Source of the DNA: Diphasiastrum complanatum
Taxonomy: Eukaryota > Streptophyta > Lycopodiopsida > Lycopodiales > Lycopodiaceae
Direction of reading: 5' to 3'
Length of the DNA stretch: 64,000 nucleotides
Assembly: GCA_029204225.1 (NCBI GenBank)
Contig: CM055106.1
Coordinates: 1,231,612-1,295,611, forward strand
The position numbers were made by a program, and so were the translations under genes. The notes under the pieces are model-generated. The model searched no databases and was not told the origin of the DNA. It saw only the letters and a program-made list of their open reading frames with translations. Of this stretch, positions 1 to 10,283 are shown piece after piece. Within the stretch, counting starts at the first letter, position 1; each line of letters opens with the position of its first letter.

Positions 1-172
1 AGTTTAACTTCCACTTTGGCCTTTTAATATTATTTTAATCACATGGCCCAAAGTCTAGTTTATTTCAAAATAGATAATTTACAAGTTCTCATTGGGCCAT
101 GGTCTTACGCACGCATGATGCCACGACCCTCGCAACTTATTGTTAATGTTGGCCTCAAGGAATCTGCCAACA
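1..172. repeat. Left arm of a 172-bp inverted repeat (retroelement end fragment)
   Basis: The first 172 bases match the reverse complement of 6850-7021 with only scattered mismatches. Shared landmarks are GGGCCATGGTCTTACGCA and CTCGCAACTTATTGTTGATG-like stretches. Similarity stops after GCCAACA. The left arm may continue beyond the window start. In the right arm the sequence holds the end of a reading frame followed by a non-coding tail, so both arms are probably the same retroelement part inserted in opposite directions. Confidence 0.8.
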
Positions 173-626
173 TTGCCCCCTTCTCAAACAACTGCAGGCC
201 CTCTACAATATTGGATGAGGAGATTTATTGAAAATGACTTAATTGGTGACTTGTGAAGACTTTGTAGTTGGAAAAGCATAGATATTTTATTGCTTGCGTA
301 AATTGACAACTTATTAGAAAATTGTCTTTCTTTCTTGTTGTGAGAAAAGGTTTTCAAAAACCTTGCATTCAATTGAATATGTTACTGTTGTGGAGCAACT
401 ACTTTTTTTGGCCCCAAATCTTTGACTTAATTGCACATTCCCATTTGAATCTTGGACATTGAAAATAGAAGCATCTTTGTCATCTGCTTTAAAGTTGTGT
501 TGCGGGTGGGAAATTAGCAGCTTGAGGTTGATCAGGCCAATAGCCACTTCGTTGTAGAACATAGACAAAGTAATGGATAATGACTCATTACCATGCTACA
601 TGAGCTTTACAAGATCATTGATTTAT
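173..626. other. Stretch without recognisable gene
   Basis: Between the inverted-repeat arm and the gypsy relic I see only short, unsupported open frames and AT-rich sequence. There is no LTR end, PBS or domain motif. Confidence 0.5.
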
Positions 627-2442
627 AGAGAGAACGATCCGCGAGGTCTACGTCTTTATGGGTCATGCTAACTATTACGGGATTTTCATTCTAGATTTTA
701 CGGAGTTAGCATGACCAATTTACAAACTCACAATGGATCCACATTGGAATGAGAAATCCCTAAAGGCTTTCCAAAAGCTTAAAGATGCATTGGTTTTCAG
801 CACCAATCTTATGCCCACCCAATTGGTCCATTGAGTTTCATGTGCATATGGACGCATTGAAGTATGCAGTTGGAGCAGTCTTAACGCAGCTAGGAGAACA
901 CAAAAATGATTTTCCAATCCAATTTGCAAGCCGACAGCTTAGTGATACTGAAACGAATCACTCAACCACAGAGTGAGAAGCACTGGCAATTTATGTGGTT
1001 AAGAAGTTGCGACATTACTTGATGGCCACACACTTTGCCTTTTATATAGACCATCAGCCCTTGCTTTATCTTGTTAACAAAACCTGCAACACGAGAAGAA
1101 TCACTCGTTGGCTACTTCTGGTGTTAGAGTTTGATTTTTGGATAGTGGTTTGCAAGGGAAAACAACACTACATGGCAGATCATGTATCGTGTATCAAGCG
1201 GAAGGAGGTTGCAACCCAATCCAATGATGAGCTACCCTATGCTATCTTATTTTACGTTGACATAGTACCGAAATGGGGTGCCGACATAGTTGAATATCTA
1301 ATGAGGGGCCAACCAGACAAATCACTACCAAAGGTGGATCAACGAAAATTTATCTTGAAAGCTAGCCCTATCAATTGATTGCCAGCCAATTGTACCAAAG
1401 AGGACCAGATGGGATTCTTCGACGATGTATTCTTCCTCATGAGGCCACCCAAATCATTTTGCTTTCACATGAAGGCATGGGTGGAGGTCAGTTTGCATCC
1501 GACATTACAGTTTGCAAGATCCTGCAATCAGGATGCTGATGGCCAATGATTCATAAGGATACGAAGGAATACCTGAGGAAATGCGATGTGTGCCAAAGGG
1601 CGAGGAGACCAACGAGATTGAATTATGACCTTGTACACCCACCCAAGCACCATTTGAAAAGTGGTTATTGGATATATTGGTCCAATCCAACCTGCAGCAA
1701 GAAGTACCCAAGCCTGATATATAATCATGGCCACCGACTACCTCACTAAGTGGGTCAAAGCCAAGGCAGTTAGAGTAGCTAACATTAGGTCCACTGCCAA
1801 GTTTCTTTATGAGAATATCATTGTGCGCTTTGGATGCCCGGTGGAGATAGTTAGCAATCGCAGAAGTCATTTCATCAATGAAACCATCAAGGTCCTGTTG
1901 GAGGAATTCTTCGTGATCCATTGAACCAGTACGCCTTATTATCCTCGCAGTAATGGGAAAGTAGATCGTCCAATAAGATCCTGTGTAGCGTACTTACGAA
2001 AACAGTTGAAGCTAGTAGATCGGATTGGGAACACAAGTTGCATGCTGCTCTGTGGGCATTCAGGACATCATATAAGAGAAGCATTGATCAAACGCCATTC
2101 CAGTTGGTTTATGGTCAGGATTTTGTAATGCCAATAGATTTTTTAGTCCCTTCATTAAAGATTGCCACAACGCAACATCTTGATGAATCCGAATCTCTAC
2201 AATTACACCATGAATCTCTACATAAGCTCTGTGAAACATGCTTACTAGTTGTACATGCACTGCCAGCTGAAAAGGAAAGACGCAAAGCTTGGCGCGATCG
2301 CAGGTTAAAAAGGAAAGATCTTCAATCCGGAAATCTAGTCCTGATGTATAAGACCAAGGTGATCAAGGGGAAATTAAAATTCACAGGTGAAGGTCCTTAT
2401 CGGATCAAAGAGATTCTTAATCATGGAGCCATGAATTTGGAG
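627..2442 (+). pseudogene. Ty3/gypsy pol relic: end of RT, RNase H, integrase
   Basis: A broken gypsy polyprotein read on the plus strand across several frame changes. It starts in the RT thumb/connection (TIREVYVFMGHANYY near 632-680, then DPHWNEKSLKAFQKLK). RNase H follows, with the HMDALKYAVGAVLTQ block and YIDHQPLLYLVN. The integrase HHCC finger is near 1430-1600 (HEATQ...LSHEG...CDVCQRARRP), and the core has DYLTKWVKAKAV and RFGCPVEIVS near 1727-1870. The C-terminal part is WAFRTSYKRS...TPFQLVYGQ and a GPYRIKEILNHGA end near 2430. Gag, protease and the catalytic RT palm are missing. The second catalytic aspartate is replaced (VSNRRSHF where VSDxGxHF is usual). Frameshifts and stops make it non-functional. 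The family call is firm; the lineage (Athila/Tat-like by integrase wording) is inference. Confidence 0.85.
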
Positions 2443-2655
2443 AGAAAGAATGAAAATTTTATTCTTCTATCCTATAGTGATGCCAGTTGGCTGACCTTCA
2501 AAGAAGACTCTAAAAGCTTGACTGGAGGATGCAACATTATAGCAGGAGGTGCTATTAGTTGGACATGTAAGAAGCAATCGATAGTTGCTAGATCATCTTG
2601 CGAATCTAAATACATTGCTAAATCTAAGGTGGCAAATGAAGTGATATGGATTTGA
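2038..2655 (+). pseudogene. In-frame chimeric ORF: gypsy integrase C-terminus joined to copia RNase H
   Basis: One open frame of 205 codons whose first ~135 residues are gypsy integrase C-terminal sequence (TPFQLVYGQDFVMPIDFL, later GPYRIKEILNHGAMNL). The last ~65 residues are copia RNase H (YSDASW, GGAISWTCKKQ, SSCESKYIAKSK). The switch lies between about 2436 and 2446. The two superfamilies have different pol orders and do not normally share an ORF, so this is a recombination junction, not a gene design. No start signal or conserved C-terminus suggests use as a protein. Domain calls are strong; any activity is doubtful because the copia half stops at TGA 2653-2655. Confidence 0.8.
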
Positions 2656-2961
2656 TATATGCTTGAAAGTTTGGGCATCACTCAAGATGAACCAAGTATA
2701 TTTCTAATGGACAATACTTCAGCAATTCACTTGACAAAGGATCCAATGTATCATGCTCAAACCAAATATATTGCTATGAGATATCATCACATAAGAGATC
2801 TCATAGACAAAGAGCTAATCTATACCAGCTTCATTTCAACCAAAGAGATGGTGGCAGATATATTCACCAAGTCATTGAACAAAGACACATTTGAGAAACA
2901 CAGAGCCAGTCTTGGAATAATTAAATTACCAAGTTTTAAGAGGGAGCTGTCACGTATATAG
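2443..2961 (+). pseudogene. Ty1/copia RNase H and pol C-terminus relic
   Basis: Copia RNase H with YSDASW, ISWTCKKQ and SSCESKY, one stop at 2653-2655. It continues in another frame to the usual copia pol end (MDNTSAIHLTKDP, AQTKYIAMRYHHIRDLI, VADIFTKSLNKDTFEKHR). The wording is closest to the RNase H of the plus-strand element at 49.4-49.9 kb (YSDASWTSCKDDSKSITGG), so both are probably one lineage. A purine-rich run, AAGAGGGAGC, lies just before the repeat that begins at 2948, which fits a polypurine tract next to a 3' LTR. Confidence 0.85.
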
Positions 2962-3523
2962 AATGTTGGTGTTAACTTTACATAGTGGTAGAAGGTCCTA
3001 GAAATTCCTGTAAGAGTAGAATAATCTAGAATGTTTAGCTTCTAGAATTTTCTAAATTTTTTTTAAAATAGAAAGTAGGATCTACTTTTTGAGATCCTAG
3101 AGAGAGAGTGAACGTAGAGAGGAGAAATGTTTCTGTGCAGTCTATTAGAAGAACTAACAGTTCTCGAGTGGAGAATGATCAAAAAACTGAATGGAGAAAG
3201 ATTTAGACCTGTATATTGCTCTACAGAAGCTATAGACTTCATTTTAGATGCTCAATACATTTGAGTTTCTCTCACGTTCTTCAATTTTCTTTGTATTTTC
3301 AAGAAAATGAAGATTTCTTTCATGAAATCCATCGTACATTGAATATCTAATGTTTCTGGTTGATTCATTTCATAAGTACTATCCTAATAGTATATAAATG
3401 ATATTCAAACATCAATACTTATCTCACATGAATGAGAATCAATCATCAGTTTACTTTTGACAAGATTTTGTGCAGGATTTCACATTTTTATCCATAATTT
3501 TTTGATGAATGATCCAAAACAAG
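2948..3523 (+). repeat. LTR plus leader, copy 1
   Basis: A 576-bp direct repeat of 3728-4404. It begins TGTCACGTATATAGAATGTTGG immediately after a polypurine run and contains GAGAGAGAGTGAACGTAGAGAGG. It ends in the leader sequence GAATGATCCAAAACAAG. Copy 2 carries about 112 extra bases near its start. The exact LTR/leader border is not visible because no clear PBS is preserved. Confidence 0.75.
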
Positions 3524-3727
3524 TTAATTGAAGGACTGGAATGACAAGGCTCTTGTCATCATAAGCATTTCCTTGTCTAAAGATTTGTTGCTTGATATTT
3601 CAAAATATTCTAAAGCCAAGGAAGTATGGAATGCTATTCAATCTAAATTTGAAAAGAAATCTAAAGGTGAAGCTGTACATCTTCATAATCAACTTTAAAA
3701 TAATGTTTGGCATGGAAAAAATTTAGA
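3524..3727 (+). pseudogene. Copia gag fragment
   Basis: Reading this 204-bp stretch on plus gives a UBN2-type copia gag segment with one stop: AKEVWNAIQSKFEKKSKGEA and VHLHNQL, then stop, then NVWHGKNLD. It sits between two LTR/leader copies, with the rest of gag missing. It is the kind of remnant left after unequal recombination between neighbouring LTRs. Confidence 0.65.
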
Positions 3728-4404
3728 TGTCACGTATATAAAATGTTGGTAATTTAATTATGAGGCCATCATAAGGGTCAATAATTAATACCAAAATAAT
3801 TAAGTAGACCCCTAATATACATTGAATTAAATTCATGGGTGCTACTTACTAATACACTCTATGTTAACTTTACATAGCAGTAGAAGATTCTAGAAATTCA
3901 TATTAGAGTAGAATAATCTAGAATGTTTAGCTTCTAGACTTTTCTAATTTTTTTTTAAAATAGAGAGTAGGAACCACTTAAACACTCCTAGAGAGAGAGT
4001 GAACGTAGAGAGGAGAAATTTTTCTGTGTGCAGTCTATTAGGAGAACTAACAGTTCTTGAATGGAGAATGATTAAAAAAACAGAATGGAGAAAGATTCAG
4101 ATCAGTAAATCGCTCTACAGAAGCTATAGACTTCATTATATTTGAGTTTCTCTCACGTTCTTCTATTTTCTTTGTATTTTCAAGTAAATGAGGATTCCTT
4201 TCATGAAATCCATCGTACATTGAATATCTAATGTTTATGTTTGATTCACTTCATAAGTACTATCCTAATAGTATGTAAATGATATTCAAACATCAATACT
4301 TATCTCATACGAATGAGAATCAATCATCAGTTTACTTTTTACAAGACTTTGTGAAGGATTTCACATTTTTATCCATAATTTTTTGATGAATGATCCAAAA
4401 CAAG
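3728..4404 (+). repeat. LTR plus leader, copy 2
   Basis: Direct repeat of 2948-3523. It also starts with TGTCACGTATATAAAATGTTGG and ends GAATGATCCAAAACAAG. It differs by an extra AT-rich block at about 3751-3862 and scattered substitutions. About 235 bp of unassigned sequence separate it from the gag relic that follows. Confidence 0.75.
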
Positions 4405-4639
4405 CTTTGTAAAGTGGAGATAGGGTGATTTCTATTCTAATAGGACTGTTTTGAATCATAGAGGTCATCCCACATGTTAGCATGATACTTGTCCAACGTG
4501 GATAAGCTGATATAGAAATAGAAAAACTGACCAAAAGTCAGTACACAGTATTTTGTAGTGATTTTTATGATTAAAATCACATTTAAATCTTCATTCAATA
4601 GTCTATCACATATTCTCCTTAATAAATTCTTAATACTAG

Positions 4640-6125
4640 ATGCACATATCAAGAAATTGAGAACATTATTCTCATTGAAAAGAGCATGAAATTTCAGATT
4701 CTCAAAAGTATACTATCTTTTTGAGATCTCTGCCTACTACTTATTCTATAGTAAGGACTATTATAAGTAGGACCGTGCATCTAGACTTTGAAGAAGCAGT
4801 TAAAGTTGTACAAGAGGAGGACTTCCTGAGAAAGCAAGCTGATCATTCCAATAATGAGAAAGTCTTCTATGCCAAGAAGAGTACAAAGAAAGGATTCCTG
4901 AAAAATCCAAAAAAAAGGTCCAAATTAGCAACAACAGTGTCAACCTTCAAGCATGAATGATGCAAAGGAAGACAAAGATAAAGTAATTTGCTCCAGATGC
5001 AAGAGAAAAGGACATGCTATTGACAAATGTTGGCTCAATCCCAAAATCCCTTGCTATCATTGTCAAAAGGTGGGACATGTAGCCACTGATTGCTTCAGGA
5101 TCCGAAAAATCAAAAACAAGAGAAAACTCACCTAGTAAAGAAACAAAAAGAAGAAGCACAAGAAGATTATGCAGAATGCTCCAAAGATGGAGAACTAAGA
5201 GGGATAACTTCAGTCCCTATTTGTATTGATGACTCTTGTTATATATCTTCTAGTAGAGACATTGATGTTGTACTAGACTCAGGTGCTACTTCACATATTA
5301 TTTCGGATAGAAGTTTATTGTCCAACTTCCAATACACCAATGACCAAAGACATGTAATCTTAGGTGATGGAAATAGACACAGAGTTATTGGTCCAGGCAA
5401 CGTCAATCTGAAAATTGTTAAAGGCATAAAAGTCCTTAAGGATGCACTCTTTGTTCCGTCAATAAAGAAAGATTTACTTTCTGTAGCCAAGATAATTGAT
5501 GATGGCATGAAAGTGTCATTTGCTAATGACCTATGCAGAGTGATTGATACAAAAACCAGCAGCATTATGCCAGTGGCAGAAAGAAACCAAAATCTCTATA
5601 TCTTGAAAGTACATGCAGATGAAGATGAGATTCATAGTTCTACAGAGACTATGAATAATTTATGGCATCAAAGATTGTACCACATCAGTCATAAGAGAGT
5701 GGTAGAGCTTTACCAAAAAGGATACATATCAAGTATACAATCTACTGATACAAATTCTTTCATTCCATGTGAAGCAAGCTTCACATATAGCCTTTTAATA
5801 AAAAAAAGTTACAGAGCCAAAGATATTTTGGAAATTGTACACTTTGATTTATGTGGTTCTATATCTACTGAATCCATTGGAGGTGGAAAATACTTCATTA
5901 CTTTCATTGATGATTTTTCAAGGTCCACAGTGATATATTTCTTGAAGAGTAAATCATAAGCTTTTGAATTTTTCATAAAATATTTGTATTTTGCTAGAAA
6001 AGCCACAAACAAGAAGTTGAGGCAACTCATGAATGACAGAGGAGGAGAGTATATGTCCAAGGAATTTGAAAATTTTTGCAAGTCCAATGGAATATATCAC
6101 CAGAAGACTGTGTCATACACACACT
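4640..6125 (+). pseudogene. Ty1/copia gag-protease-integrase relic
   Basis: Plus-strand copia polyprotein in at least three frame segments. The gag end near 4650-4945 reads LRSLPTTYSIVRTIISRT and VQEEDFLRKQA. Two zinc knuckles lie near 4990-5095: CSRCKRKGHAIDKC and CYHCQKVGHVATDC. Protease follows with VVLDSGATSHIIS near 5268-5306. The GAG-pre-integrase block is LWHQRLYHISHKRVV near 5662, though its distal Cys pair is damaged. The integrase core has HFDLCGSI and FITFIDDFSRST. After a stop at 5957-5959 the same frame continues through NDRGGEYMSKEFENFCKSNG and is then lost, before the catalytic glutamate. RT and RNase H are absent. The double knuckle with a WxNP linker also occurs in the element at 40.4 kb. 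Confidence 0.85.
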
Positions 6126-6638
6126 CTTCCACACAATGATGAATTGTTAAACGTTGCATGGCTACCTACTGATGAATCAACCGATTTATTCATAGATGAC
6201 AAAAATGTCTTACGAATTCAGAATTGTCCAGAAGATTTGGACATTTCTGACATTCAGATCCTCAACTACATGGAGGCACTTCCACTCAAAGCTTTCCTGC
6301 AACATTTATCCAAGGTGGAGCCAATTGCCAAGGTTATGGTCAAAAAACTTGATACTAAACTATACCGTGTCAAACGACCTAATTATCCGTGGGACCAATG
6401 TGAGAAAAAAACCATTTTTCAAATCGATGATAAAATCGTCCATGATGTGCCACCAATTCGTCAAGGGCACACCTCACGTCCTCCAAAGCCACAACCTTGT
6501 GGCAATAACATGAAGGAGAAGATGAAGAAACTACTCCTAATCCAACTTCTTGAAGATCTTCCCACTACTCAGGAAATTCCTGTAATTTCTTTAGCTCATA
6601 CGCCAATCCTAGATTCTCCCAAAATTCCATCTACATAG
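6126..6638 (+). pseudogene. Unidentified ORF fragment next to an LTR-like end
   Basis: The open frame running to 6638 stops resembling copia at about 6125. From there it encodes about 170 residues with no domain I recognise. Features are an acidic start (ELLNVAWLPTDESTDLFIDD), a central PLKAFLQHLSKVEPIAKV stretch and a basic/proline-rich end. The reading can be followed with stops to about 6945 (PWPNEHL then stop), where the inverted-repeat arm takes over. It may be an extra or gag-region ORF of a gypsy element. Function unknown. Confidence 0.35.
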
Positions 6639-6849
6639 TTGAAAGGCAAGGCTCTTCTCGAATCACCCTCACATGATGTGTTTGCATACTTTAAAGATTA
6701 TAGATTTGACTATCCAATTACCACAAGCTCAACGCAAATGGTAATTCACCTTACGAAGGCCCTGCAAGAACCATCACTCTATCCTTGAGTGCCAAAATCA
6801 AAGAAGAATTACAACGCTCATCTATGAAATCAAACATATTGAGTGGGTT

Positions 6850-7021
6850 TGTTGGCAGATTTCTTGAGGCCAACATCAACAATAAGTTGCGAGGGTCATG
6901 GCATCTTGCATGCGTAAGACCATGGCCCAATGAGCACTTGTAAATTATCTATTTTGGAATAAACTAGACTTTGGGCCATGTGATTAAAATAGTATTAAAA
7001 GTCCAAAGTGGAAGTTAAACT
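6850..7021. repeat. Right arm of the 172-bp inverted repeat
   Basis: Reverse complement of 1-172, with mismatches at a few percent of positions. It covers the apparent end of a reading frame (stop near 6945) and the following non-coding stretch. See the left arm. Confidence 0.8.
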
Positions 7022-7440
7022 TAGTAAGTTCCTGAGTTTTTGTAGTTAGGTGGGATGTGCTTCTTTGTACACCATAGATTAGTTTGTGCTTTCTTGTGAA
7101 GGGTGTGGATCTCAATCCCACCTCCTTGCAAGTAGCCAATAGGAAGCAAGGGGCAAGGTCCGCCCCAAAGATAAAAAGGCACCTATTGTACATGATTAAG
7201 AATCAATACTATAGGGGAAACTCTACTCATTTATGGTGCATCTCCTCTCTCGTGGCTCCTCCCCTCTCTACTTCTTGATCTCTCTCCCCCTCCTCTTCTT
7301 GGAAGATCCAAGCTCTCTCCCCTCTCTTGCATCTCTCTCTCTCATTCTCTCTCTCTCTCTCCCTCCATCGGTGGTTAATGTAGGTGGTTGATTTAGCATA
7401 GATATGGATGATGTTTGGATGTTTCAAGGTATGTTAGAAG
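7022..7440 (+). other. LTR-like region with CT-rich tract
   Basis: Non-coding sequence with a TATA-like GATAAAAAGG near 7174 and a pyrimidine-rich tract of CTCTCTCTC type at about 7225-7368. It follows the inverted-repeat arm directly and looks like promoter plus 5' leader of an LTR element. No matching second LTR and no PBS were found, so the call is tentative. Confidence 0.35.
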
Positions 7441-8340
7441 TTAGGATCTACTTATTTGTGTGGAAATGTGAATATTGTAGATAAGCTCTAATCATTATGT
7501 TCTGTCTTATCGTCTCTCTTAGCATTTCTTTGCTGTAAATAGCTCTTGAGTACTTGATTTATTGCATGTTGCGGATTCTTGTTTGGTTGGGTTTCTGTTG
7601 GTTTCTTGTAGGAATGATTTTGTTGGTTTCTTGATTGGTTTCTGGGTTGAGGATCTTTATTACAAGCTTAAGGTTTGAGCTTAATGGGAAGGGTAAAGAC
7701 GGAAGCGAACATACTACAACAGGATTAGATGAGTGGTTGAGTGGAGAAGAAAGGATTATGTCCTACAATGGATCTGCAAACATTGGTGCCATTGCCCAGC
7801 TTGCAAACCACAACTCACAAACCTATCCTAAATTTGTTACTTTGAAAATGTTTCAGCTGAGGCCCGCACAAACACTATATGTTTTGACAAACCCTGCAAG
7901 AAACATATTAATGCATACCATTCTGATCTACTAATCTATTTCCAAACTCGAAACAAATGTGGTAAGGCAGAATTGTTGCTAGCTGTTTAGCAGCCTCTGT
8001 AGCTGAGAAGTCGAGGCGTTGTTAGTTGAGAGTAGAATCGTAGCAATCCATTGAGGACCGATACTAGTAGAGGTAGCGATTCCTGCACAAACAATGAGTA
8101 GATGGATCTACAAACTGAGAACGAATCTAAGCAAACATCCAAACCATTTTTCAGTTTTTCATCGTTTTTGTTTGTGTTGCTTGCTACCTGAATTCTTTAT
8201 CTCCCCAAGCACACATTCAAATTTCATGTTTGTCAGATCATGATTGCTTCAAAACATCTCTATTGATCCTTCATATCTATGCAAACTCACCAGGCTTTCC
8301 GAAAACCCATCGTCGCACCGCTATTTCACAATCTGGACAC
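7441..8340. other. Stretch without recognisable gene
   Basis: Contains one 99-codon plus frame (7635-7934) with no familiar motif and no repeat structure. The remainder is unremarkable AT-rich sequence. Confidence 0.4.
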
Positions 8341-9330
8341 CGATAGTCAAAAAAATTGAATTTTCATGTTTTTCGAGTTACTCATAAATTTTCTAATTTC
8401 TCCACTATTTTTTCGAGTTTCCACCATCTCCACCACCCTATAGAGCTGTTTTGCACTGTCAGAAAAAACAAATTCAAGTTTTTTTCAAAATTTTGATATT
8501 TGCATCCACCAAATTATACAATAAATTTTGTATCTGTCGACCTGCAATAACTGTGCATCAGCCAATAATTTGTATCCGCCATTATTTTTTGAAATTATTG
8601 AGTTATTCTTAGAAAATTCCATCCGACGTTTTTCTCCAGTTTTTCAAATTTTTGAGTTTTTCGAGTTTTTTACATTTCTTCGAGCTTCTCCTATTTTTTC
8701 AAGTTTTATTTTAGTTTTAATTTTTGAGTTCGTTCAAAAAATTTCGATTCAACGTGCATCCGATGACCACCTCACACACACACAATCTATCCAATAATTG
8801 CACCCTCTGAAATTCTAGTTTTTTTATTTTATTTTATTTTTTGAGATTTTCGAGTCTCTTGAAATTCTTTTCGAGTTATTCAGAATTTTTTCGAGTTCTC
8901 TATTTCGAGGAAATTGCATCCGACGATTTTCACAACAAGACTTTCTTTGACGATTGCATCTGACGGCCTACAAAAATCTCTTTGACGTTTCCATCCGACA
9001 AGTTTTTGGAATTTTTCGAGTTCTCGCATTTTCCAAGTTTCGGATTTTTTGAGTTGCTCTTAATTTTTTCGAGTCTCTTTGAATTTTTTGAGTCTTTCAG
9101 AAATTTTTGAGTCGTTTCAAAATTTTTCGAGTCGTTCTGACATTTTTCGAGTCGTTTTGTATTTCTCGAGTCTCTTTGAATTTTTCGAGTCTCTTTGAAT
9201 TTTTTGAGTATTTGAATTTTTTGAGCTGTTCCTAAATTTTTTTTGAGTTTTCACGATTTTTCAATTTTTTGAGTTTTTTCAACTTTTTCCAAAGTTTGAG
9301 TTTTTGGCGTTTTTTTTTTTGAGTTTAAGC
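8341..9330. repeat. Degenerate TTTTTCGAGT-type repeat region
   Basis: Nearly 1 kb is built from diverged copies of a short unit around TTTTTCGAGTC(T/G), often preceded by GAA, with spacing that drifts. A second theme, GCATCCGAC / CATCTGACG / CATCCGACAAG, is mixed into the first two thirds. Runs of T are abundant and the region is depleted of coding potential. It looks like an old tandem array or a low-complexity leader feeding the zinc-knuckle/Trp frame downstream. It is not a microsatellite, because the units vary in length and sequence. Confidence 0.7.
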
Positions 9331-9930
9331 TCGGCTGAGGTCCCGTTATTCACATATTAAAAAAAAAAAAAAGAACACGAGACTTGGTTAACATTCAACT
9401 TTGACTGGCAATATTTCACAAACTGCTCAGGCATTGAGCCCTACCCGACAAACCTAAATTCGGACAATTCTCATAAGTTTTGCAAATTTCCATTTTTTGG
9501 CTCCTTAAAAGACTCAAATTTGATAAAAAATTTCAAACTAAAATATCTCTCTCATTTCGAGTCCAATACAAATTAAAAAAATACTTTCATATTTTGGATC
9601 GAACACCTAGGAATATCATCTACTATATTAGATTATCTTACTAATGACGTTTTGGCTCAATCAAACATTTCAAGTCAAAGTTGTGGAGGTTTCACTACCA
9701 TGTTACTATTTTTACTAAATCCTACATAACATTCATATCTTTGATCCATTCCGAAAAAGAAGAATACTGAACTTCAATTCACCAATTCTTAGTTTCAATT
9801 CGAGGGAGTGCATAAGAGAAGGAGTTTCTACAAGAAAGTAGTGAACAAGTTTGACGAGATTTTTGAGTGAGTTTGAATGAACTCTTGAGTGGTTTTGACT
9901 GTTAAAGTGTTTATTTCTTTGTGATTGATT
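9331..9930. other. Stretch without recognisable gene
   Basis: AT-rich, with an A14 run near 9359-9372. No domain, LTR end or PBS is visible. It separates the T-rich repeat region from the zinc-knuckle frame. Confidence 0.4.
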
Positions 9931-9937
9931 TTTACTA

Positions 9938-10283
9938 TGATACATTGCAATATGACTACAAGTACAGATCTATTTGAGATTTTAGAAATTACATCTTTTT
10001 CAATGTTCCAAGAGCCATCCGTAGATTCTCCTATATACTATGCAGAGGGTCCATACGAAACGTCCATTCCAGTGTATTGGTCGCACTTGAGCGATGTTGG
10101 AGTTATCCCGTCTGTCAGATATTTTGGTGTGGAGGTAGGCATCGTAGAATTGAATGTCCTCATCGAAGTAATCTTGTAGCGTTTGTGACCTCTTGTGTTG
10201 ACTGCGAAACAAAGCACCCTTGTTTAGATTGTCCATTATGTCCTAGTCCCATACTCAGTTCAAGATGTCTCAAGTCAATCTAG
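9938..10283 (+). pseudogene. Double zinc-knuckle ORF segment (N-terminal part of the Trp-repeat frame)
   Basis: Two overlapping plus frames. The upstream one opens with MTTSTDLFEILEITSF and is acidic with no known domain. The frame from 10077 has Cys/His-rich sequence: CQIFWCGGRHRRIEC, then CVDCETKHPCLDCP. The second is a CX2CX3HX4C knuckle; the first has abnormal spacing. The ORF at 38.6 kb has the same arrangement, CFICGKTGHFMVDCP followed by CPDCIRKHSFKDCP, also with the X3 spacing in the second finger. The frame from 10077 is the same as that of the first three Trp motifs downstream, interrupted only by stops at 10281-10283 and 10494-10496. Zinc knuckles usually bind RNA or single-stranded nucleic acid in gag proteins; that role here is inference. 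Confidence 0.55.

Noticed and set aside
661-716. Perfect 13-bp inverted repeat GGTCATGCTAACT / AGTTAGCATGACC
   Set aside because: It falls inside the gypsy RT thumb coding relic (GHANYY...), so a chance hairpin from coding sequence is the simpler reading.
7204-7218. Exact 15-bp match CAATACTATAGGGGA with 35761-35775
   Set aside because: Too short and without matching flanks to call a shared LTR end or junction.
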